The notes under the pieces were generated by a model. The model ran no database searches and was not told where the DNA came from. It saw only the letters and a program-made list of their open reading frames with translations. A stretch of 64,000 nt of DNA, taken from Gigantopelta aegis (taxonomy: Eukaryota; Mollusca; Gastropoda; Neomphalida; Peltospiridae). Positions 26,201 to 38,200 of the stretch are shown here, piece by piece. The stretch is taken from positions 107,848,628 to 107,912,627 of the forward strand of contig NC_054702.1 in the NCBI RefSeq assembly GCF_016097555.1. The letters are read 5' to 3'. Position 1 is the stretch's first letter; every line of letters starts with the position of its first letter. The translations under genes and the position numbers were made by a program.

Positions 26201-29200
26201 AATTTTAATTATCTGTGTATTTTTACTTACGTATATTGACGTTTAAAATAAAATAAACTATACAGGGCTTGAAATTGTATTATAGAAAACCAACAACTGG
26301 TACCATGAAATATCATGAAGTTCAGCATCAAAACATCACAATATACTTCGCAATACATGCAAAGTGTTTGTACGGTGATTTCTAAATTGGTTCTTTTTTA
26401 TTAGCCACAATATTTATCAAATTATTCAAATTTTATGTATGTAAAGTTTCTTTTGGACAGTATAGAATAGTTTAGTTCATTTAAGGATTGAAGCATTTTG
26501 GCATTGTATTTCTGAGCTCCATCCCATGTCTTAATGTGTTACGGCTATTTCCAGTGGTCAAGCATTAATGAGCTGAACAAGTTGTACAGCCTGACTGAAG
26601 TCCAGCTAAGAGGCAATCCACTTATGAGCACGAACAGTGATGAGACCGTTCGCCAGCTCTTAATTGCCAAGATCGGTGGGCTGCAAACTTGCCAAAAGAC
26701 ACAGGTACAGTATATCTTATAATAAATGCTGCTTCATAAAATACTATTGCATCCAGACAGATACACACTAAATGCATCATTTTATAGTGGCATTTTGTTG
26801 TGTGTTTATTCTTGATGGTGTTAAGAGTTTTTTTAAATATGTGTTAATACAGTGATTGCTTTTTTTCTGCTTAGGTACTTTTTGGCATTAATTTTATTCA
26901 CATTTACAATATGTAAATCCACTAAAAACTTATATAACCATCAATTCAGTTTTCACATATGGATGTTATTTTGTTAGTTTAGTTTACGTCACTTTGTTAG
27001 ATGATTCCTACTAAGTGTTTGCATATTTAGCCTTATTTGATTTTTGATATTAAATTTGTCTAAATAAACTACAACTATTATATAAATCTAATTTGAAATC
27101 TGGAATTTGATGTGGTCTTTCAAGACAAATTGACCTACCGTATATCTTCGCCTGTAAGTCGATCTCGGCTATAAGTCGAGTCCCTAATTTCAAGCCCTGA
27201 AAACGTATTTTTTTATTGACCCGTTTATAAGTCGACCCATGAAAAACTAATTATAAATATTGAAATATTTCTTATTTTCAGCACATGAGAACAATAATAT
27301 TTGAACAAAAGAAAATTATTTTACAAACTTCGGTTTTCACGCTTTGTACATCGCAATATAATCAGACTATTCCAATCAACCTATCATTATTACATAGCAT
27401 CAAAACGAAATATTCCCTTAGTAGAGAGTTAAAGCTGTTTGACTGTTACTGTATAGTACTGTACAGATGGTTTTGTGCACAGACAACAACTTTATTTATA
27501 AACACTGACAACAGATCACTACGATAAAACTGAAAGTATCACGTTTTGCCGCCATATTAATACATGTAAGGAGGATAACTCTGGAAAGTACACTGGTTTT
27601 TGTACCAAATGATGTGTGTCCCTATTGCTCTAGATAGTGAACTGCAGAGATCAGTCTATTTTAAGGGAAAGCTCAGTAATATTCATGAAGTTAATCACCG
27701 CCAAAACATTGTTTGAACAACCATTAATGCCAGTGACCAGATTTCAAAATAAACTCAGGCAACAGGTAGTTAGTATTGTTTACATTTTTACTATTAGTGA
27801 TGACTGTTAATTTAACTAAGTGGACTGTTGGCTTGGCATGTGAGTGAGATCGTACGCCTTTTCGCATAACTAAAACCGTTCTAATGCCAAAAAAAAAAAG
27901 GTTATAAAAAATAAATGTGTCAAATTAACATATTTGAGTATAAATACATGGCATACTTCAACAATAAAACATGTATAATAATCCCCAAAACTAATATTTT
28001 TTGGTAAAATTTTTTTACCCTCTTATAAGTCGACCCCCCAAGTTATAAAATAATTTTTGGGTGAAAAAAATTTGACTTATAGGCGAAGATATACGGTATA
28101 TTTTTAGCCATATTTGATGAATCAGAAATATGTTTTAGTAAATTGTACCTGTTAAACAAATCCAATTTGAAATCTGCAACTTAATACTATTTCCAAATAC
28201 AGAATAACCAACCCTTTAACTTGATGCAATATCTACTTTCTCCATTTATTATCGGTTCATATTGTTGTAGGTGTTGGCAAAAGAAAGACGTGGTGCTGAG
28301 ATTGACTACCTGAAACGTTTCGGTCCTGACTGGGTGAAGGCTGGTGGGAATGAAGACTCAGCGAAAAACAATGTTAGTCCAGAGTTTCTGCAGCAACATC
28401 CTAGATACATGGAACTCATACAGAGTAAGTTCAGTTTTATAACTTGACAAATGAACAACATCCTAGATAAATGGAACTCATACAGAGTAAGTTCAGCTTT
28501 ATAACTTGACAACTGAACAACATCCTAGATACATGGAACTAGTCCAGAGTAAGTTAAGCTTTAAAACGTGACAACTGAACAACATCCTAGATACATGGAA
28601 CTCGTACAGAGTAAGTTCAGCTTTATAACTTGACAACTGAACAACATCCTTGATACATGGAACTCGTACAGAGTAAGTTCAGCTTTATAACTTGACAACT
28701 GAACAACATCCTTGATACATGGAACTCATACAGAGTAAGTTCAGCTTTATAACGTGACAACTGAACAACATCCTTGATACATGGAACTCATACAGAGTAA
28801 GTTCAGCTTTATAACTTGACAACTGAACAACATCCTTGATACATGGAACTAGTACAGAGTAAGTTCAGCTTTATAACGTGACAACTGAACAACATCCTAA
28901 ATACATGGAACTCGTACAGAGTAAATTCAGCTTTATAACTTGACAACTGAACAACATCCTAAATACATGGAACAATTGCACATCTTTAGTGTTAGTTTTT
29001 TTGACTGGTGTTCATATTTAGTTTGTTATCGCAATATTGAAAAGAAAACGAAAAAAAAAAAAGTCTAAATTTGTGGAAACATTATTGATGATATAATTTG
29101 CACATGGGTTCAATGTTGGACTACCGGCCTCGGTGGCGTAGTGGTTAAGCCATCGGACTACAGGCTGGTAGGTACAGGTTCGCTGCCCGGTACCGGCTCC

Positions 29201-32200
29201 AACCCAGAGCGAGTTCTTAAGGGCTCAATGGGTAGGTGTAAGGCCACTACACCCTCTTCTCTCTCACTAACTACTAACCAACTAACAATTAACCTACTGT
29301 CCTGGACAGACAGCCCAGATAGCTGAGGTGTGTGCCCAGGACAGCGTGCTTGAACCTTAATTGGATATAAGCACGAAAATAAGTTGAAATGAAATGAAAT
29401 GTTGGACTTTATTGTTTAATGAATTATGAAGATTTTTAAAGGATACATTTGCCGAAAATAACTGTCAGTTAAAAATCAGTGATGATGTTTTCTGATTGTA
29501 AAGCTGGATGGATAACAGTTAATGGTACATTTGGGATTGATCAAAAGGCAATGTCTGTAAGATCTATCTTGTATTTTCATACACTTTAGAACCAGTCATT
29601 AAATAATATCTGCTCTAATGGGCACAGTGTTTTTCATAATCGGTGAAAGTTATTACTGTAAACTGGATTAATATGTTTGTTTTTTTCTGCAATGAAAATA
29701 ATGCATACATATAAAGTTTATGACTTGAATGTGGGTGGGGACGATGTAAAATATATACACACACATCTCCCTCCCCCTCCCCACCCCATTTACAGTATTC
29801 AATTACAAATTGTTTTATAAAATTTAAGAACATTTCTAAAACTTGATAATTTTAAAACTGTGCAATGTGCTCATGTTATAATTTCTATATATTAATTCCA
29901 GAACTGGGTGCTCCAGAAGAATCTGAAATGAAACCAGAATCAACCAAACTGAAGGATCATCTTGTACGTTTCCTTTTCTAATCTCATTCACAAAGGATTT
30001 CTACTCCGTAAAGCTTTGAATACACTCAGTGGTTTTGTTTATTCATTTCTATGTTTGTAACAATGGTTACTGGTGATTTAATACAGGAGCTTATTGTGTA
30101 GGTTTGTTCAAATTAACATACTACTTAGGATAACTAATTTAAGGAATTTATTATTTGTTACCAATTTGTTTGGTATTGTGGTTTCAAGTTGTTATGTTCA
30201 ACAATTTATTGCATTAAATGTATGAGCAGTAACATTTCATTTTCATGACAAGTTTGTACCTGATTTTTATTTTTTAAATTCTTTAATCATGATTACTGTA
30301 TTTTCTAAATAGGTTGGTTTACATTTACCTTATATATACATCAATGTGGTCAGTTTTTTAATTGAGAAATATTTTGTTTGTAATAAATCCTTAACAAGAA
30401 ACAGATATAAAAATCACCTGTCCTGATCATCCCGACAAAGGGACTGTTCAGAAGAAATTACCACGTGAGTATCACATTGTGCAGTCATGTTAGTTCATAG
30501 TGTCTGGCTTTTCTTAGCTTTTGTAAACTTTCACACCAGTGAAATATCACCTATAGTCCTTCCCACAGGAAACACCTTTTTGTCATACTTTGGAATTTAC
30601 TACAAGTTATTTATTTTTGAAACGAATGTTTTTTAAATTGTACACAAATATAGTAATTTTTATTTTTTATTTCCAAAACACTTAATTTCAGTTTGGCATA
30701 AGAAGAAAAGTATTTACTTAAAACATTTTTGTAGGATGGGACGGATTATAACTGTAGATTTAGTTATTCACAAAGTGTGTATCATTAAAGCTAAAATTCC
30801 ACATGCAATTCCCACCTGGTATTCATTAACAGTGTGCCAAACCAGGATTGCAATTCACAGACTTCATAAGTGTCTGTTGCAATATGTAGTCAATGTTTTT
30901 CTAGTAAAAGAAGGAAAAAGTAGAGAAATATTTGTTTAATGACACATCAGCCAATTTTTAACTATCATAATGATAACTCTACCAAAAATGAGCAAAAATG
31001 ATGAGTTAGCACATACCATGTAATTTGGCACACGGGAATAACCATGAGTCCACCAAGGATAATCAATCCTACAATCTATTGCATCTCAGGCTTTCTACAG
31101 GGTGTGACGTAGCCCACCTGATGCACAGTCTGTAATCAATCCACACTGGTAGCCCATTGGGCTATTTTTCGTTCCAGCCAGTGTACAAGGTTCGCACATG
31201 CTTAAAAAGGCCCTAAATTTAAAGGGTTGCCCTAAAAAGTCCCTATTTTGATGATCTAGCTCTAAAAAGCCCTATATTTGACGGGCAAGTTCACTAAAGA
31301 CCCTAAATTGGGCCATATAAGCCCTGAAATTGATAGACATTTTTCTTCTTCCGGAAACATTAAATAAATTGCCAAAAATACATCGATATCTACATTCATT
31401 TGTTGATCTCAATGCTCGCTCGGACATTGGTGTGTGAATAATGCCAAAATGATAACAACGATTCATTCTTAAAACATGTTCGGTCAATGTTCGGTATTGT
31501 TCGTAGAAGGATTCATTCGTAACTTTCGGGGAGCACATGATTGGTCATTCTAAAACGAAACACGTTTCATTGGTCATTGCAAATGGTGGACAGCATAGTT
31601 TTAGTCCCTAAATTTTACTTATATTGACCCTAAAAGTCCCTAAAAAGCCCTTAAATTTAGGTTTGAAATTTCTGTATGAACCATGGTGTACCATGACTGA
31701 TATATTAAAGGTTGTGGTATGTGCTATCCTGTCTGACAGATGATGCATATAAAAGATCCCTTGCAACTAATGGAAAAATATACCAGGTATCCTCTCTAAG
31801 ACTATGTCAAAATTACCAAATGTTTGACATCCAGTAACCAATGATTAATAAATTAATGTGCTCTAGTGGTGTTGTTAAACAAAACAAACTCTTTAACAAT
31901 CCTAGAATCTATTGCATCTCAGGCTTTTTACGATCAAGTAAATCCCACCCACCCTTCAATAATATAAAATATAGTTGATTTAAAGATGTGATAATATTTA
32001 CCATAGCTAATATGCTATGGTGCTCAAATTAAAAAACCACAAGTACAATTTAAACCATTGTTTTATCATTAAATTAAGTGCATATGTAATAAGTGTAAGT
32101 TTGAATATGTCATTTTACCTAAAGTTTAGTTTAAGTCTGCTGTATGGTACAAAGTTAGTGTTATTAGATTCCCCTGTAATTCCAACATAAACTATTTTCT

Positions 32201-35200
32201 AGCAGATCTCTGAGAATCGAAAACCCATTTATGGGTTACACAAAACAAATTCAGGTAACCTCATTTCTGTGTCACTCACTATGACCATGTAACTGATATC
32301 ACTCCCTATGACCATGTAAACGATATCACTCACTATGACCATGTAACTGATATCACAAATATAATGGGTTATACAAAACAAGACTTGTGCAAGTGTTGTG
32401 CGATAAAATCAGCATTCTCGCAATTTTCAAATCTCTGTCTAGTGTGGAATTTTATTTCTAATATATTTTTGATATTTTTGGCAAATAGAATATTTTACAT
32501 TTCAGCATTGACTTTTGTTTCAGAGACAATGACAGTTCAAAAAGTGAAGGCTCTAGCTAAAAGATTATTCAAAATCCATGCAGCAGATGTCACTGTGTCG
32601 TATGTTAGTCACAGGGTGAGTTTTTATGTAGTTCTTTGAGAATGTGCAAGACGAAAAATACTGATTCTTAGTGTTTCTTCTTCTTTTTTCTTCTTTTTAG
32701 TCTATCCATTTACTATTGGGGTTTTGTTTGTTGCACGATAATGTGAGTTATTATTTGAACAATGTGAAAAATTAAGAGTTAATATGACTTTTGCTTTTGA
32801 ATTTAAGTCTCCTAGATATATCATTTCTGTTAGGTTAATATTTATTTCCAATCAGTATTGTATCGGTGAAGACCTTTTTAAACAGTATTAACTGAAATAC
32901 ATATGCAGCTGTGTCATAATATAGGCTTTATAAGTTAACAAGATGGTCATTCAAATAATATTTCTTTTCACATTACCTGTCCTCAAACAAGGGCACCTCT
33001 CTCCTCCTTGCTTGTCTCCCTCCCCCCCCCCCCCCCCCCCCCCCCACGCAAGTGGTCTGGTCCGAACATCCCAACAGCCAATGGGATGGCCTAAATTCTT
33101 CTACTGCATACTGCTCTCTAGTTCCGGTCACATGACTGTAACTTCCTTCTTTTTCTCTTCGCTAAAGGGTCTGGACGTCCTTTTGCTTGCTCTGTTTTGG
33201 AGTCAAATTTTTTTTTTTTATAAGACCTTTCGTTTTGTATTCGTGTTTGGGTGAAATGTTTTTCACCTTCATTTTCGTTAGCTTTCGTTAGCTTTCGTAT
33301 TTCGCTTGACTTTCCAAGCGTTTAATTACATGAAATGTTTATATCGTCGTGTCTTTATTTACCAGCTTTGTGTTTGTGTTATGATTGGTTTTTCTTTCTT
33401 TTCACAAATTGAAAAATTATTATTATCATGTCTGATAATGTTCAGCGACTAGTTCGAGCGTGTTTACGCTGCAAGAAGTTTACTGCCGGCGGCGACCCTC
33501 ACGACTTATGTCCGGGTTGTCGTGTTCCGTGTGGCCTCACTTTAAGATGCGACCTTTGTTCGGGGTTGTCTGATGTCGAGTTCGCGGCTTACCTGAAGGT
33601 GGTGTCAGCGAGGACCAAGAAGGTGGAATCATCGCCTTCGACTGCTGACTCTGTGGCGGAAGTGTTACATTCAATTCTACCAACCATGCTGAAAGAAACA
33701 ATGGCATCAATGGCGATCTTACCCAAACCGGCGGGTTCGGGGTCAGGTCCAGTTCCAGTCCCCTCTTAGGGGGTGCGGCTTCTTCAGCTCCACCGATACC
33801 TAAGACTTCAGATGACAGGCCTGCGGTCTCGACGCAGCCCTCTAAGAAGCCGGCTCATGCAGATAGACGTTCTACGGACTCCAAGGCGGGGAAGTCATCT
33901 TCGGCGCATCGGAGCCGGGACCGTAGCCGTTCCCCATGACCTGCACGGCTCCCTACGGGTTCCATGGATCGTCAGCGCCGACCTTTGATTGATGTGACTT
34001 CCAGGGCCTCCGAGGGTTCTCGACGGGACCGTGGACGGTCCGGTTCACCGGTGGCTTCCATTTCAGCAGATCGATTGGCCTGTGCTCGAGTGCTCCGAGA
34101 CTTTGGGGATGCAGCGCCTACAGCAGTTTCTATCATTGATGAACCTGACTCTACTGACCATATGACTATGAGGGATTGCTTGGCGGCCGTCTATGACATG
34201 TTGCCGTCCTTGCCACATCCACCAACGCCGTCCAAGAAGGGACCAACACCGATGATAGTGACTGATGTCCCTCCGGAAGATGTGGTTATTCGTTCCTTGG
34301 CAGCCGGTACACTCATATCCGACGTGGCGACAAATTTAGACCGCACCTTTAAAGAGACAGCGTCCTTTGTCGCCTTCCCGTCTTGGAATCACCGTATGTA
34401 TCCGGTGTTTGACATGCTGTTTAAATATGGGGCTCCGTCTTTGGATGAAGATGTTCACCGTCTTGGGAAGTCTTGACGGACAAACAGGTCCAAGCCATGG
34501 ATACTGCCCAGAGACGTTGCTTGTTTGTGTTGTCTTACTTGAACGTTTTTCTTGCTGCGATGGCCACCCAGGCAAAAGATGCACAGTGCTACGCGCTGTT
34601 TTAACAATCGGCGCAGATGCTGGCTTTCCTGACGTCTTCGGTTACCTCTATGTCATCAATGTTGATGCAGTACCGTCGCCAGGCTTATCTGAAAAAGTCA
34701 ACCTTGGATTTCCAGCATAAGAAGGAGCTGTTAGCTCAACCGTGGTCCGCAACAAAGCTGTTTGCAGGCAAGGTTTCTGACGTGGTTACGGCCAGTGATA
34801 AAGACCAACAGTCGACAGCAACTGTCAAAGTTTTACAACTTATTTCGATGTTGGAATCCACGAAGCGAAAGTCTACGTTCACTGCACAACCACCATCTAA
34901 GCACTGGAGAGGTTCCTTTCGAGGTCAACCTTTCTGGACAAACAACCATCCGGTCCTCCCGCTCGGACCCAGGGGAAGCCTGGCCGACGTTGACGCCAGC
35001 CAACCAATCTTCAGATTGTCTCAACCTACGCCCGCCCCTGATTTTGAACCAGAACAACGACTCGGTTTTGACGCTTCTGGTGTGCAACACACCGGTCGAA
35101 ATATCCATGGTCAGAAGTCGACTTCGCCATTATTGGCGAAACTGGAAGACACTTTGCCAAGATCCGTCCATTGACCACTTCACCTCGAGAACCGCGGCAT

Positions 35201-38200
35201 TCTGTATGACAAGTCAAGGTCCTACAGGAGTCCGTCAACAAACTGGTGGAGAAGGGAGCCGTTCGCAGCATTTCGGAAGCAAGCCTAACACCCGGCTTTT
35301 ATTCGGACATCTTCCTCGTGCCGAAGAAAGAGTCACCGGAGCTGCGAATGATCCACAACTTGGCGTTTTTCAACGACCACTACCTGCTTCCTCCTCCGTC
35401 CTTCAAGATGTTAACGTGGCGAGATGTCTTTGCCGTGATCAAACCGGGGGATTGGCTTGCCTCGCTAGATCTCAAGGATGCCTACCTTCACGTTCCGATG
35501 CATGCCGATTGTCATCGCTACCTCCGGTTCGTACTACAGGGTCGGCATTACGAATGGACAGTCCTGCCCTTTGGGATATCCATAGCGCCATGGCTGTTCA
35601 CCAGAATCACGACTCCGATGTCCCGCTTCCTGCATCGCAGAGGTATATCGTTTTACCCGTACCTCGATGATTGCCTGATGAAGTGCCAGAGCAAGACAGG
35701 GCTTACTGCACATGTTGCCTTCATCATGGATTTTCTCAAGCATCTGGGTCGGATTATCAACATCGGCAAATCTCGACTGGCTCCCACGCAGTCTCTACAG
35801 TTCATAGGCGCTTGGCTTCGACCCGACCTGGTCTTCGTTCAAGTCCCTCTAGACCATTGGGAGAAGATCCAGACTATGATTGCCTTAGCCCTCACCGCTC
35901 CAATGACCTTCCACGGTTGGCAGAGTCTCCTGGGTCTCCTCACTTCCGCCCAGATTTGACACTCAGAGGTCGTCTCCAGTTGCGGCGCTTGCAGATGTTT
36001 CTCAACCCGTTTGTTTGTTTCAACAATCCGGACTTGATCATCTCGCTCCTGGGCAATCTACGCTCCAGCCTGCGGTGGTGGCAGCTCCGATCGAACGTCT
36101 TAGACGGTGTCTCTATGCGGCCCTTCCTAGCCACTCATCACCTGTTTGTCGATGCGTCACTGGAAGGTTGGGGAGCCCATCTCAGCAACCAGACTACTTC
36201 AGGGCTGTGGTCTCCTGGCGAACTTGGACTCCACATCAAACTGCTAGAGTTGTTGGCAGTCTACTACGCTATTCTTCATTGGCGACAGATGTTGACAGGG
36301 GCCTCTCTCATGGTGGCCACAGACAGTACCACCGCGGCGGCTTATATCAACCGTCAGGGCGGAACCCACTCCAGCAGTCTGCTGCAGTTGACTTATCGTC
36401 TCTACAAGCTGGTCGACGAGATTCCGCTGCAACTTCGGTCTCGCCATATTCCAGGGGTTTCCAATGTACTAGCCGACACGCTGTCACGGCCGTCGTCTCC
36501 ACAGCTGACAGAATGGATGCCAAATCCCGAAGCGTTTAGATGGGTGTGCGACAGACTTTGGACACCAAACATTGATCTCTTCGCCACACGATTCAACCAT
36601 CAGCTGAGGGTTTACGTGTCTCCGGTGCCAGATCCCGAAGCTCTGGATCTCGACGCCTTGGCTATCAGCTGGGAACAGATGGACGCGTACGCTTTTCCTC
36701 CACCAATCCTCCTTCCAAGGGTGCTTCAGAGGTTTCAGCTGTACCATTGTCGCCTGTTGCTCATTGCTCCGATGTGGCCATCCAGCATGTGGTATCCAGA
36801 TCTAATACGTCTTGCCGATCCACATCCTTTACCACTGCCAGACTGGGATCATCTGTTGCTGCATCCCACGTCAAGACTATACCATCCACGTTCGCAGTTG
36901 TTCCAACTGCACGCATGGACTTTATCTCCAAGAGTTTGAGGAAGAAATGTTTTTCTTCGCAGTCCACGGCGGCCATTTTGAAAGCGCACAGATCAACTAC
37001 TACTGCGGCTTACAACGTTAGATGGCTTTGCTTTCACCGATGGTCTACCATCGCTGGGTATGTTTCGGTCATCTCTACTGTTCATGATGTCGCTACTGGA
37101 ACGAAGTTATCGGGTATTCCTGAGATCCATAAGATGATCAAAGGGTTTCGTCTTGAGGATCAAGTACATCGGTTTCGGCCACCAAGATGGGACCTGAATC
37201 TGGTGTTACGAGCATTATCGACCGCACCTTATGAGCCGATCGAATCCTCTTCCCTGCAAGACTTGATGTGGAAGACGGTGTTTTTACTCAGTTTTGCCAC
37301 GGCTGCCCGTGTCCCAGAACTCCATGCTCTCGATGTGGACTTGGTATGTTTTCACCGAGATCGTCGTGCGGTCAACTTGGGGTTACTCATGAACTTTGTT
37401 GCAAAGAATCAGTTACCAGACCAAGCACCTCGTTCGTATGTTGTGCAGGCCCTCTCCTCTATTGTTGGTCCAGCGGACGTTGAGGACTTGGCGTTGTGCC
37501 CTGTCAGAGCCCTGCACCAGTACATCGAGAGGGCCAGATCTTTTCGACAACATCGCAAGAGACTTTTCCTCTCCTGTAACCAGAGTCGGTTGAGGGATAT
37601 TATCAAGAACACGGTGGCCACCTGGATCCGGTCTTCTATCCTGACTGCCTATCAGAAGGAGGGTTTACCTGCTCCATCTGCTACTAATCCGCATGAACTC
37701 TGTGCCTTGGCTGCCACGATGTCCCTGCACTGCAACACACCCATTCAGCACATTATCACTGGTTGTTTCTGGGCTACGGACTCCATCTTCGCCAACTATT
37801 ATCTGAGGGATATCTCCACAGAAGACGCTGAAGGGTTCCATCATCTGGGTCCGGTTGTTGCTGCACAGACTCTGTTGAATACAAGCCGTCCTCATCGCCG
37901 TTGATGTCTGTCTGATTCTGGGCTGCATACCGAGATGTCCATCGAATCGACAGGTGAGGATTGCTTAGACTTTTGTTCTTTTGCACAGTTCACGCACTGG
38001 TGCCGGAACTTTTGTCTCGATAACCTTTACCCTGCACTGCATGTGATTATTTTTGTCGTTATTGAACTAACAGTTCTTTGGTGTACTAGACAGAAAACAC
38101 TCGGGGGTCTTGTTCTGTTCAATGTTCTGACGGATGCACCTCATTAGGTTGTCGCTTGTTATTACTAACACTTCAATACGTGAGGGTTACCTAACACCTG

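Noticed and set aside
27285-27527. 80-codon frame in a TBCE intron
   Set aside because: Lies inside a non-coding TIR element and has no transposase motif.
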